64,000 nt of DNA from Psychrobacillus sp. FSL K6-4046 (GTDB lineage: Bacteria; Bacillota; Bacilli; Bacillales_A; Planococcaceae): assembly GCF_038624605.1 (NCBI RefSeq), contig NZ_CP152020.1, positions 806,001 to 870,000 of the forward strand. Direction: 5' to 3'. The translations under genes and the position numbers were made by a program. Under the pieces are notes generated by a model. It saw only the letters and a program-made list of their open reading frames with translations. It was not told the DNA's origin and did not search any database. Shown piece by piece: positions 16,405 through 25,537 of this stretch. Every line of letters begins with the position of its first letter. The first letter of the stretch is position 1.

Positions 16405-18165
16405 ATGAACAACAAGATGAAGAAATTTGTCATGGCAGTCTTACTCATCACGTCTATACTGGCTTCAAGCAATGTAGGGTATGCAAACGGTTCACTACAA
16501 TCTATTGTGGATCAGGCAAGAAAAGACATGAAGGAGGCTGCATATTCATATGTAGTTCCTGCACAAAACGGTACTGTTGCAACTAGCGCAGAGTTGTATC
16601 CAGCATTAAATTTAGCGAAGATGAATTATCAAAAAGCGAGAAGTGCTATACAAAAAGCTAACGTTAGTAACAGGGATGCTTTATTAAAAGATTTAGATGC
16701 TTTATACGAGGAACGTATTTCTAAAGGAATACTACCTTATATTGATGCTTATAATTACACAGACAAGTACTTAAACTCTATAATGGCGGACATAAAAAAG
16801 GCAGAGAGTACTAAGGACTGGGAAAAGGTTGAGGCTCTTTATCATAAGCTTTCTGTCCAGCTTAAAAGTAGAACAGTTATCCTTTACCGTTTTTCTGGGA
16901 AGGCAGCTAGAGATCTATTACTAGACCAATATAAGGAGCCTGCAAATCAAAAACGAGATCAGCTGATGATACCTGTCACTATTTACATGAAAGTGAAGGA
17001 AGCGGATAAGCTACTTGCAGCAGGGAAAAAGGAAGAAGCTATTAAAATATTAGAATCTATTAAGCCGTTAGTTATTCGTTTACCTTCTCCTAGTGATTTA
17101 CCTATGGTGAAGGAGCTTATCGATAAGGTGACAGAGGTATCGAAAAAAGCGGGAATGGATATTATTATTCCAACTCCGATGCCTGCTCCTACCCCAAAAG
17201 CGCCAGCGGCTACAAATATACCTGCGATGAACCTAAAGGTAGGACAATCAAAGTCCATTAATTTGATGGATTACTTCTCTGATCCAGATGCGGATGAGCT
17301 GACGTTTACGTCCACATTAGGAACGATCAAAGGGTCAGTATTAACTCTTGATCTGGAAGCGGGTACGTACATTGTAGGAGTTACTGGATCAGACGGCGAT
17401 AAAGAAGTAACTACGCAATTCAGTGTAGTTGTCTCAGCAGCAGGCTCGCCGACAGATAATTATTATAAGGATGCTCTTGGTAAAGAAGGTGCTGCGCTAA
17501 AAGCTGCCCTTCATGAGATTATTGATGACCATACTCAGCTTAGCTATTCTCAGGCTTGGGATGCATTACGGGAAACAGATGAGGACCCGAAAAATAAAAA
17601 TAATGTGATCTTGTTTTATTCCGGGAAATCCCGCTCTAAAACTGCCAACGGAGGAAATGTAGGACAGTGGAACCGCGAGCATACGTGGGCTAAGTCTCAT
17701 GGGAATTTTGGTACAAGTAAAGGTCCTGGAACAGACATCCATCACCTTCGTCCCACGGACGTTCAAGTGAATAGTGCTAGAGGGAACCTAGACTTTGATA
17801 ATGGCGGGTCGCCAGTTAGCGGCTGTGATGGCTGCTATAAGACGAAAAATTCCTTTGAGCCACCAGATAGAGTAAAGGGTGACGTTGCTCGTATTCTTTT
17901 TTATATGGCTACACGGTATGAAGCAGGAGATCGAGTAGATTTAGAGCTAAATGAAAAACTAAACAATGGCTCAGCTCCTTTTCATGGCAAGCTTTCTGTT
18001 TTGCTAGAGTGGCATGAGCAAGATCCAGTAGATGAATTTGAACTTAACCGAAACAATGTTATCCAAGAGTGGCAGGGGAATCGTAATCCATTTATCGACC
18101 ATCCAGAATGGGTGGAGTTAATATGGGGAGAAGCTGGTTCTTTAGCTCTTCCGAAAGCTTCATAA
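16405..18165 (+). CDS. Secreted endonuclease I with SbsC-like wall-binding module
   Basis: A 586-residue exported protein. A signal peptide (MNNKMKKFVMAVLLI... to about residue 28) is followed by a helical module (30-240) with YIDAYNYTDKYL, LYRFSGKAARDLLLDQY and KRDQLMIPVTIYM, which aligns with the N-terminal secondary-cell-wall-polymer-binding domain of the S-layer protein SbsC. Next come a proline-rich linker (PTPMPAPTPKAP), an Ig/cadherin-like domain (DPDADELTFTST) and the endonuclease I domain with NREHTWAKSHG and DIHHLRPTDVQ, the His/Asn metal-nuclease centre of EndA/Bsn. It should cut extracellular DNA or RNA while held at the wall. GGAGG precedes the ATG at 16405; an upstream in-frame ATG at 16360 lacks one. 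Confidence 0.9.
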   Translation: MNNKMKKFVMAVLLITSILASSNVGYANGSLQSIVDQARKDMKEAAYSYVVPAQNGTVATSAELYPALNLAKMNYQKARSAIQKANVSNRDALLKDLDALYEERISKGILPYIDAYNYTDKYLNSIMADIKKAESTKDWEKVEALYHKLSVQLKSRTVILYRFSGKAARDLLLDQYKEPANQKRDQLMIPVTIYMKVKEADKLLAAGKKEEAIKILESIKPLVIRLPSPSDLPMVKELIDKVTEVSKKAGMDIIIPTPMPAPTPKAPAATNIPAMNLKVGQSKSINLMDYFSDPDADELTFTSTLGTIKGSVLTLDLEAGTYIVGVTGSDGDKEVTTQFSVVVSAAGSPTDNYYKDALGKEGAALKAALHEIIDDHTQLSYSQAWDALRETDEDPKNKNNVILFYSGKSRSKTANGGNVGQWNREHTWAKSHGNFGTSKGPGTDIHHLRPTDVQVNSARGNLDFDNGGSPVSGCDGCYKTKNSFEPPDRVKGDVARILFYMATRYEAGDRVDLELNEKLNNGSAPFHGKLSVLLEWHEQDPVDEFELNRNNVIQEWQGNRNPFIDHPEWVELIWGEAGSLALPKAS

Positions 18166-18173
18166 GCCATAGT

Positions 18174-18212
18174 AAAAGACTGGACCCCTTCAAACAGGGG
18201 GTCCAGTCTTTT
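18174..18212 (+). terminator. Strong terminator after the endonuclease
   Basis: Perfect 15-bp stem AAAAGACTGGACCCC/GGGGTCCAGTCTTTT. Confidence 0.9.
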
Positions 18213-18289
18213 AGTTACTGGAAATTTTCGCGACATCAATGAATTTGCATGAGTAGTTCGAGTTGGCCAAGGTTAACATCTAATTTTAG

Positions 18290-18672
18290 GTGGTTTACGA
18301 CAATCATGGCTTAGATTACGATAATTCCACTCCTGAATGCGACAATGAGCGCCCGGATTACTACAATCAAGCTCAGGTTTACGACAATCGCCCCGAAGAT
18401 TACGACAATCCCAAAACTGCTCACCGGTCAAAGTGACTTTTACGACAATGAGCGCCCGGATTACTACAATCAAGCTCAAGTTTATGACAATCGACCCAAA
18501 GATTACGACAATCCCTAAACCGGCTCACCAGTCAAAGCACTTTTACAACAATGAGCGCTCGTATTACTACAATCAAGCTCAAGTTTACGACAATCGCCCC
18601 GAAGATTACGACAATTCCAAAACTGCTCACCGGTCAAAGTTAACTTCACAACAATCCACCCTATCCTACAAT
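18290..18672 (+). repeat. TTAC(G/T)ACAAT array with 103-bp higher-order unit
   Basis: Motifs with ACAAT at 18300, 18321 (ATAAT), 18342, 18363, 18384 and 18405, then 18445, 18466, 18487, 18508, then 18548, 18569, 18590, 18611. Steps are 21 bp within a unit and 40 bp between units, so the unit is 103-104 bp and repeats three times. A conserved CTCACCGGTCAAAG-like block fills the 40-bp step. No credible gene lies here. Confidence 0.9.
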
Positions 18673-18673
18673 T

Positions 18674-18711
18674 AAAAAACCTGGACCCATATAAAGGAGG
18701 TCCAGGTTTTT
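18674..18711 (-). terminator. Terminator of putB (bidirectional stem)
   Basis: CCTGGACC/GGTCCAGG stem flanked by A and T runs on both sides. It lies just past the putB stop on the minus strand. Confidence 0.85.
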
Positions 18712-18712
18712 A

Positions 18713-19684
18713 TTATTTACGTTTTGTTAAGCGACCAGCAAGGAATGCAGCTGCTGCTAGTCCAATAACGGTGTTTGTTTTTTTATTGAATACTTGTTTG
18801 GTGACAAGTGCTAAGTTTTGTGGGCGTTCTGCTAGACGGCGCATGAAGTATCCATACCAGTCACTACCAAAAGGTACGTATGTACAGAAGTTGTATCCTT
18901 CTTTTGCTAGTTGAAGCTGCATGTCCTTGCGGAAGCCGTAAAGCATTTGGAACTCGAATTTATCGTTAGGGATATCATTGATTTTAACAAATTGCTTCAC
19001 ATGATCAATCACGTTATGGTCGTGAGTCGCAATGGAGGTGAACTTGCCGTTTAGCAAATGATACTCGATCAATTGGATAAACTTACGATCAATCTCTGCT
19101 TTATCCTGATATGCGATGTTAGCTGGCTCTTTATAAGCACCTTTAACGATTCTTAAACGATAGTTTTTATATTTCTCAATATTTTCAACTGATTCATGGA
19201 AGTAGGCTTGAATTACTGTACCAATATTATCGTGCTGTTCGCTTAGTTCCTCCATTAGCTCAAAGGAAGGATACAAACGGCCATAGTCTTCCATATCGAA
19301 GTTGACGAAAATATCGTATTCGTCCGCCAAGGCAACGATTTCTTTTAGATTTTCATAACAAAAATCTCGATCTATATCTAGTCCTAGCTGTGAAGGTTTT
19401 AAAGAGATATGTGCATCCACACCATGTTCATGTATTGCGGTAATAACCTCTAAGATTTGCTTCTTAGCAGCAGTAGCCTCTGATTTTTCGAACACGAACT
19501 CACCTAAATTATCAACCGTACAGGAGATTCCCTGTTGGTTTAGTTCTTTAATGCTCTCAATCGTTTCTTGAATATTAGTTCCTGCAACAACACTTTGTGC
19601 ACCCATTTTTAAACCATATTTTTGAGCTGCACTGTTGAGTGTACGGTTTTCAGATAAAGCGATAAAAAAGTCACGTAATGCCAT
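18713..19684 (-). CDS. putB: Proline dehydrogenase
   Basis: A 323-residue FAD enzyme that oxidises proline to pyrroline-5-carboxylate, the first step of proline use. The beta-alpha barrel carries the family motifs RIVKGAYKEP (flavin/substrate site) and YGYFMRRLAERPQNL (the RRxxE proline-carboxylate clamp). The length fits the monofunctional PutB/FadM of Bacilli. A short hydrophobic C-terminal tail (VIGLAAAAFLAG then TKRK) is unusual and may anchor it to the membrane. No P5C dehydrogenase is adjacent. A proline racemase/epimerase gene lies divergently upstream. Confidence 0.93.
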   Translation of the reverse strand: MALRDFFIALSENRTLNSAAQKYGLKMGAQSVVAGTNIQETIESIKELNQQGISCTVDNLGEFVFEKSEATAAKKQILEVITAIHEHGVDAHISLKPSQLGLDIDRDFCYENLKEIVALADEYDIFVNFDMEDYGRLYPSFELMEELSEQHDNIGTVIQAYFHESVENIEKYKNYRLRIVKGAYKEPANIAYQDKAEIDRKFIQLIEYHLLNGKFTSIATHDHNVIDHVKQFVKINDIPNDKFEFQMLYGFRKDMQLQLAKEGYNFCTYVPFGSDWYGYFMRRLAERPQNLALVTKQVFNKKTNTVIGLAAAAFLAGRLTKRK

Positions 19685-19927
19685 CTAATATCTCTCCCTC
19701 ATGTTCATCAATCAATTTCTCAAGCATTATAACATATATTTTAATATTGTGATAAATTTATCTTTTTTTAATATAAATATATTTTAGCGTAAATCCCTAT
19801 ATGACGGGGTTTATTATTAGAAAATAATAAAAAAATAAAATTATATGAATGCAATATACTTTTCAAAACATATTAAATATTATATGTTTTAAGTTAAAGA
19901 AGAAATTAATAGAAAGTGAGGACAAGT

Positions 19928-20908
19928 ATGGATCAGTATATTTTAAGTTTAGAAACAATCGATACACATACGATGGGAGAGGCAACGCGTATAGTTGTCA
20001 ACGGTTTTCCAGATATTGTTGGAGAGACGATGATGGAGAAAAAGGAGTATGTCAAAGAAAATTACGACCACCTTCGCAAGCTATTGATGAACGAGCCAAG
20101 AGGGCATAAAGATATGTTTGGCTCCATTTTAACTGAACCATGTAATGAAAAATGTGATATAGGAATAATTTTCATGGACAGTGGCTCCTATTTGAACATG
20201 TGTGGTCATGGTACTATAGGCACCGTTACGATGTGTTTAACTAAAGGGATTATTCCTAAAAAAGAGCTTATCTATGTAGATACGCCTTCTGGAGTTATAG
20301 AATGCAGAGCGTATTTTAAGGGAGATCAGGTGGAGAGTATCGAATTTACGAATGTCCCTGCGTTTATCTTACATAAAGGATTATCTATCAAGTTAAATGA
20401 CATAGGAGATGTATCAGTAGATATTGCATTTGGAGGAAGTTTTTTTGGGATAATCAATTCCTCTGATATAGGGGTCAATATTGACCTATCGGACAAACAA
20501 AGAATATTAGAGCTTGCTACTGAGGCAAGGGATTATATCAATCACCATATCAATATTGAGCACCCGACTATTCCAAACATCCGAACGGTGGATTTGATCG
20601 AAATTACGAATAAGATTAGTGACAATCATTATAAAAATGTAGTTGTATTTGGAGACGGACAGATTGATCGCTCACCTTGTGGAACTGGAACGTGCGCTAA
20701 AATGGCTGCCCTCGAATTAGAACCAGGAGCCTCCATTATTCAAGAAAGTATTATTGGTTCAACTTTTGAAGGAAAGGTATTAGGTAAAACAAAAATCGCA
20801 GAAATAGATGCTATTATCCCAGCTATCAAGGGGTCTGCTTGGATTACTGGAGAGCACAGATTTATTCTTCAGGAAGCAGATATTTATGCGGAGGGCTTTG
20901 CGATTTAG
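19928..20908 (+). CDS. Proline racemase / 4-hydroxyproline epimerase family enzyme
   Basis: A 326-residue cofactor-independent epimerase. Both catalytic cysteines are present: MCGHGTIG (first) and DRSPCGTGTCAKM (second), so a two-cysteine racemase/epimerase rather than a Thr-type dehydratase. Substrate may be proline or trans-4-hydroxyproline, which I cannot separate by eye. The ATG at 19928 is preceded by GTGAGG at six bases; an in-frame GTG at 19916 overlaps that site. The gene is divergent from putB and 30 bases ahead of brnQ, which suggests import and breakdown of proline-like amino acids. Confidence 0.9.
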   Translation: MDQYILSLETIDTHTMGEATRIVVNGFPDIVGETMMEKKEYVKENYDHLRKLLMNEPRGHKDMFGSILTEPCNEKCDIGIIFMDSGSYLNMCGHGTIGTVTMCLTKGIIPKKELIYVDTPSGVIECRAYFKGDQVESIEFTNVPAFILHKGLSIKLNDIGDVSVDIAFGGSFFGIINSSDIGVNIDLSDKQRILELATEARDYINHHINIEHPTIPNIRTVDLIEITNKISDNHYKNVVVFGDGQIDRSPCGTGTCAKMAALELEPGASIIQESIIGSTFEGKVLGKTKIAEIDAIIPAIKGSAWITGEHRFILQEADIYAEGFAI

Positions 20909-20938
20909 AGAAGGTTTTTATTTAAAGGGGGCAAAAAA

Positions 20939-22288
20939 ATGGAAAAGAAATTATCGTTTTTTCAAATTGTAGCCATTGGGTTTATGTTATTTGCCATGTT
21001 CTTAGGAGCTGGTAATGTGATTTTTGCTCCAGTTCTAGGGCAACAGGCAGGAACCAATACACCGATTGCCATGGCAGGATTCTTAGTAACTGGAGTAGGC
21101 TTAGTTTTACTAGCAATAATTGCACTAACTAAAGGTGGAGGAACTGTGGAAAAGCTGGCAAGTAGGGTTTCCCCTAAGTTTGCTGTTGTTTTCTCGGTTT
21201 TGCTGTTTTTAACGCTTGGACCGATCTATGTTATACCCAGGACTACCTCGGTAGTTTATGAGATTGCTATTAAACAGCTGATTACAGACAATAGTATGAT
21301 AGGTTTATTTCTACTTGTCTTTTCTATCATTTTTATCGCTTTGACGGTTTACCTATCATGGGAGACTACTAAATTTGTTGATCGATTAGGCAAGTTAATC
21401 ACACCTGTCTTTGCAACGCTTTTAGTGATCATCGTCGCTAAATCTATTTTCACTCCGATGGGCTCAGTACATGGACCTGTGGATGGAATGGGCTACGAAA
21501 CTGCCAGTGATGCATTTTTAAAGGGGTTCACCCAAGGGTACTTTACGATGGACGTGTTAGCAGCGTTTGTCTTTGGTGGGATCTTTATAAAATCAATTGA
21601 TGCTTTGGGTATTCGCTCTAAAAAGGAAGTATCCAAGGTGTTTATCAAGGCGGGTCTTGTTACTGTGGTTGGACTAGTTCTTCTGCAGGTATCGATGTCT
21701 TGGATAGGGGCAACTAGTGTAGATGCAGTAGGCTATACAACAAACGGCGGAGAGCTGATTGCACTTGCTTCACAAGCGCTGTTTGGTCAAATTGGGATTT
21801 ATTTAATTGGGATTGTTATTTTATTAACTGGTATTACGACGAATGTAGCTTGTTTAGCTGCTGTAGCAGAATACTTTGAGCGGATTATTCCGAAGGTGTC
21901 GTATAAGAAATGGTTAATCATCTTCTCGCTAGGGAGCTTAATTATTACTAACTTCGGATTAACTAAAATCTTGACTATGGCTTCACCAATATTAATGCTG
22001 CTGTACCCAATTGCTATTGCACTAATTATCTTGATTTTTACGGATAGCTGGTTCAAGGGTTCACGTGCGGTATATGTTGGTACTATTATCGGGGTAAGTA
22101 TAGTTGCTATCATGGATGCATTAAAAGATGCGAACATCGCGGTGGAAACGCTTAACAATGTATTTGGCTTTATCCCGTTGTTTTCAAACGGAGCAGGGTG
22201 GATTGTTACTGGTCTGATTGGTGCAATCATCGGCTTTTTCTTTAAAAAGGAGAAGCAGGAAGAGACCGGGGAACTGCGGGAGGCTTAG
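20939..22288 (+). CDS. brnQ: Branched-chain amino acid:cation symporter BrnQ
   Basis: A 449-residue membrane protein with about twelve helices of the LIVCS family. The N-terminal FMLFAMFLGAGNVIFAPVLGQQAG and LGPIYVIPRTTSVVYE segments match BrnQ. It imports leucine, isoleucine or valine with sodium or protons. AAAGGGGG precedes the ATG. It lies 30 bases downstream of the racemase/epimerase gene and may be cotranscribed, so a wider or different amino-acid range, including proline, is possible. Confidence 0.9.
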   Translation: MEKKLSFFQIVAIGFMLFAMFLGAGNVIFAPVLGQQAGTNTPIAMAGFLVTGVGLVLLAIIALTKGGGTVEKLASRVSPKFAVVFSVLLFLTLGPIYVIPRTTSVVYEIAIKQLITDNSMIGLFLLVFSIIFIALTVYLSWETTKFVDRLGKLITPVFATLLVIIVAKSIFTPMGSVHGPVDGMGYETASDAFLKGFTQGYFTMDVLAAFVFGGIFIKSIDALGIRSKKEVSKVFIKAGLVTVVGLVLLQVSMSWIGATSVDAVGYTTNGGELIALASQALFGQIGIYLIGIVILLTGITTNVACLAAVAEYFERIIPKVSYKKWLIIFSLGSLIITNFGLTKILTMASPILMLLYPIAIALIILIFTDSWFKGSRAVYVGTIIGVSIVAIMDALKDANIAVETLNNVFGFIPLFSNGAGWIVTGLIGAIIGFFFKKEKQEETGELREA

Positions 22289-22291
22289 TTC

Positions 22292-22310
22292 GTGTCCCTG
22301 TGTCAGGCAC
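22292..22310 (+). repeat. GTGTCCCTGTGTCAGGCAC element, copy 4
   Basis: The 19-base core with one change, GACAC to GGCAC, four bases after the brnQ stop codon. Confidence 0.65.
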
Positions 22311-22361
22311 AATTCATTTGGATGGAACATGGAGATAGGCGGGTTTCGGGGGAAGTTGTGT

Positions 22362-22380
22362 GTGTCCCAGTGTCAGACAC
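22362..22380 (+). repeat. GTGTCCCAGTGTCAGACAC element, copy 5
   Basis: A further copy 70 bases downstream of copy 4; the change CCCTG to CCCAG makes it less symmetric. Confidence 0.65.
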
Positions 22381-22415
22381 AATACGCCCAGGCGTACGAT
22401 AATCTTTTTAATACG

Positions 22416-22443
22416 AAAAAGCTCCCATATTAGGGAGCTTTTC
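22416..22443 (+). terminator. Terminator after brnQ
   Basis: AAAAGCTCCC/GGGAGCTTTT stem with a six-base loop. Confidence 0.85.
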
Positions 22444-22445
22444 TT

Positions 22446-22692
22446 GTCTAGCTTCATCGCCTTGCCCCTCGGGGTCAAATGGATAAAAGCTCCGGTGGCT
22501 GAGGAACTGCCTCCTCGCTTTTTCCCATTTGCCTGTCGGGGCAGTGACAGGCGATTCCGCTTTTCTTGATGTCCAGCTTCATCGCCTTGCCCCTCGGGGT
22601 CAAATGGATAAAAGCTCCGGTGGCTGAGGAACTGCCTCCTCGCTTTTTCCCATTTGCCTGTCGGGACAGAGACAGGCGATTCCGCTTTTCTT
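22446..22692 (-). repeat. 125-bp dispersed repeat, two tandem copies
   Basis: Two head-to-tail copies (22446-22570 and 22571-22692) containing GCCTTGCCCCTCGGGGTCAA, GGAACTGCCTCCTCGC and GCCTGTCGGGGCAG, GC-rich compared with the surroundings. They are reverse complements of the three units at 40459-40832, and each can fold through several short stems. The short frames in them are not genes. Confidence 0.9.
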
Positions 22693-22696
22693 GTGT

Positions 22697-25213
22697 TTAT
22701 AAGAATTTTTGGTTGTATAGCAGGATTGCTTTGGCTCTTGATTTCACGCCTAGCTTGCTGTATATCGTTGTTAGGTAAACGCGTATGGTTCCTTCGGATA
22801 GAAATAGTTTTTGTGCGATTTCCTTGTTGGTTGCACCATCTACAAGTAGTTGGAAAACTTCCAGCTCTCGAGGTGTTAGTTGGTCTAGTATGCTGCTCTC
22901 CGCTTGGCTGCTGCTTTCTATGAGCTGTTTTACATAGCTTAACGGTACCGAATTCCAGCTGGTCTTTTTATGTTTTTGTCGTTCTTTGATATAGGCTTTT
23001 AATAATTTTATACTACCCTCCTCATCTAGGAAGGTTCGGACGTAATCATAAGTAGAGCCGTAGCTCAAAGCTTCATGCAATGCGTTCAAGGCGCTGTCCT
23101 TATGGTCCATTTCCATTTCACAAATTGCTTCTAACAAGGAAGCTTCTACGATTGTGGATACTTGATCTTCCTCTATTGCTTTAGTTTTCACTTGGATTAC
23201 AGTCTTTAAGGCTTCTTCTACCTTTGCTGTTGCTAGTAATAATCTAGCATGGACGAGTAACCAAAAAGGTTGTCTCGATTCCGCTTTTCGTAGCTCTGCT
23301 TCTGCTCTTAACGTATTTCCTTCTAATAAAAAGCAACGAGCTTTCATCGTGAGTAAAATATTACGCCAATGCTTATCACTTAATGAATCTAATACGTTAT
23401 CTAATAATGCATGAGCTGCTACGAAGTTTTTATTTAAGGCATAAATTTGAGCCTTTAAAACGTACATGGGAATAAATAATCCAGGATCTTTTAGACTATG
23501 ACCATACTTTAAAGCGATTTCTAATTCTCCAATGGCAGCATCGATATAATTTCTTTCATACAATGTTTCTGCTGAAGCCCCGTAGCTAAAGAGAGTCATA
23601 TTTTTTTCCTTAAATTCAGTTTCACGGAATAACTTTGCAAACGGAATAGCTTTTTCTAACGACATAAATCTACCCTTGGATCCAATGCTAGTTCGAGTAA
23701 GCTTATGTTCAAATAAGTTAAACCTAATCGGTATTCCATCCCACCTAGAACTAACATAACCTTGGTCTACTTGCCTTTGAATTATTTCTATCGCTTTTTC
23801 AATCCCTGTCCCCATGCTAATAAGCGCATATACTTGCAGTGTTGTGAAAATATCAGCTATTCCTTTGTTCTCCTCTTTATCCATCCATTGTTCTAATTGT
23901 TGCTTTAGCTCTAACTCATAAATGATTAGACCAGCCTCTTCTAGTTGAAGGGCAGATATTAAGGTAATGGTGTACATCACTAATATTTCATAATTAACAG
24001 GGTAATCGTTTCTTCTTAAAGTTTGAATCCAACCTAAAAAAGTGGAGGTTTCTCCATTCTTAAATATTTCTACTAAATGTTCTGTTATCCACGACTCCGC
24101 TAGTGTAAAGGCGCCTTCCTGTAAGGCCAAGTCAATCGCACTGTTGATATCACCTTTTAAGTAAAGCAGCTTCGCGGTTTCCAAGATGATGGATGAAACA
24201 AATTCCTTTGGATAACGATTTTTAAGTTCAATTTGTAAAGCTTCTACAAATAAATGATGGTAACGAAACATCGGTTGGGCATTGTTTAAACGAACAGTGA
24301 AAATTCCCTTGTTTTCTAGTTCTATAAGCATTGCATAGCTATCACTTCGGTTCGTTAGGCTATTACAAATTTCCGGTTCTAAAGATTGTAAAAAAGAAGT
24401 CTTCAGAAGAAAATCTTGAATAGATGACGGAAGTGTATCTAGTATCTCTTGCAATAAAAAATCAGTGATCAAGGGCTGTAAAGGGTTCATCTTGTCTAAT
24501 GTTAATGCATTGTTGGAGTTGGTCCTCATTGAAATACTCGTTAATTGGATGCCGGCTGGCCAGCCTTCTGTGGTGTTTAATACATGATGTAGTAGCTTCT
24601 CTTCGAGGTTTTTCTTTTCGTAAAATTGTTCAATTTCCTCAAATGTAAAGCACAGTTGTTCCATGCTTATCTCATTGAGCCAGGATTTAACTCGCCACTT
24701 GGCGATTGGAAGGGGGAGATTCTCACGACTAGTTACGTAGACGTGTACGTTGTCAGGTAGATATTCGATTAGTTGGGTAAGCATTTGATGAATCACTTTA
24801 TTGTCAATTAGATGATAGTCTTCCAACACAATACTGATGGGACGTTCCATTAAACTCATTTCGTTTAAGAAAGAATCAATCAAAAATTCTAACGTGGAAG
24901 GATCCTGTGATTGGAACAATGAGGCGAGCGTGTTATACATGTTACTTTCCGTAATATTAGATGTCGTATGAATAACATATTTCCAAAATCGTATCGGATC
25001 ATTGTCAGATGTATTCAGAGAAATCCATGTAACGGTGTCATTTGTTTGGTTAAACCATTGGCTTAATAGCGTTGTTTTACCGTAGCCTGCTGGTGCTTGA
25101 AGAATGGTGATTCTCTTAGAATGGCTTTTTTGAAGTAATTCATATAATCTTTCTCTATCTAATGCTTCTGCTGTAGCTTTTGGTACCGTTGTTTTGGAAC
25201 TCAACCAGACCAT
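22697..25213 (-). CDS. MalT/LAL-type LuxR-family ATP-dependent regulator
   Basis: An 838-residue STAND-type activator. The N-terminal NTPase has Walker A APAGYGKTTLLSQW (about 38-51) and a Walker B-like ISIVLEDYHLID. A winged and TPR-like helical middle follows, and the C-terminus is a LuxR helix-turn-helix (LTPRELEVFQLLVDGATNKE and GTIRVYLTTIYSKLGV). Such proteins bind a small inducer and ATP, oligomerise and activate promoters. Target genes are unknown; it sits between brnQ and an SbsC-module gene. I prefer the second ATG (25213), as GAGG lies six bases before it, over 25219. Confidence 0.9.
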   Translation of the reverse strand: MVWLSSKTTVPKATAEALDRERLYELLQKSHSKRITILQAPAGYGKTTLLSQWFNQTNDTVTWISLNTSDNDPIRFWKYVIHTTSNITESNMYNTLASLFQSQDPSTLEFLIDSFLNEMSLMERPISIVLEDYHLIDNKVIHQMLTQLIEYLPDNVHVYVTSRENLPLPIAKWRVKSWLNEISMEQLCFTFEEIEQFYEKKNLEEKLLHHVLNTTEGWPAGIQLTSISMRTNSNNALTLDKMNPLQPLITDFLLQEILDTLPSSIQDFLLKTSFLQSLEPEICNSLTNRSDSYAMLIELENKGIFTVRLNNAQPMFRYHHLFVEALQIELKNRYPKEFVSSIILETAKLLYLKGDINSAIDLALQEGAFTLAESWITEHLVEIFKNGETSTFLGWIQTLRRNDYPVNYEILVMYTITLISALQLEEAGLIIYELELKQQLEQWMDKEENKGIADIFTTLQVYALISMGTGIEKAIEIIQRQVDQGYVSSRWDGIPIRFNLFEHKLTRTSIGSKGRFMSLEKAIPFAKLFRETEFKEKNMTLFSYGASAETLYERNYIDAAIGELEIALKYGHSLKDPGLFIPMYVLKAQIYALNKNFVAAHALLDNVLDSLSDKHWRNILLTMKARCFLLEGNTLRAEAELRKAESRQPFWLLVHARLLLATAKVEEALKTVIQVKTKAIEEDQVSTIVEASLLEAICEMEMDHKDSALNALHEALSYGSTYDYVRTFLDEEGSIKLLKAYIKERQKHKKTSWNSVPLSYVKQLIESSSQAESSILDQLTPRELEVFQLLVDGATNKEIAQKLFLSEGTIRVYLTTIYSKLGVKSRAKAILLYNQKFL

Positions 25214-25537
25214 TTGCATCCTCTTTTACCTTCATGGGTTGCTTATACTTTGGAAAACATAAGAATAATTAACTAGTCTCCTTGTAAATCTATTATACTA
25301 TTAATCTACAACTTTTTATTCAAAAAATTAAAATAATTAACATTCCTCAATATTTTCTGAAAATCATTTCGTATAAGCTTAAGTGGTATGTGTTTTTAAG
25401 GGATTTTTGCGAATGAGAAATGGTTTCTTAAAGTAGGTAGGGGGGATACTTGATAAAGTATAGTATATTAATGATTTTTTAAATAATGCACTAAGAATTG
25501 AAATAAAAAACTGAGCAATTCAATAGGAGGAATAGTT

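Noticed and set aside
18433-18675. 80-codon frame in the 18.3 kb array
   Set aside because: Translation is dictated by the repeat motif; no ribosome site.
22360-22778. Short frames within the 125-bp repeats
   Set aside because: They repeat the same residues in each repeat copy and have no start signals.
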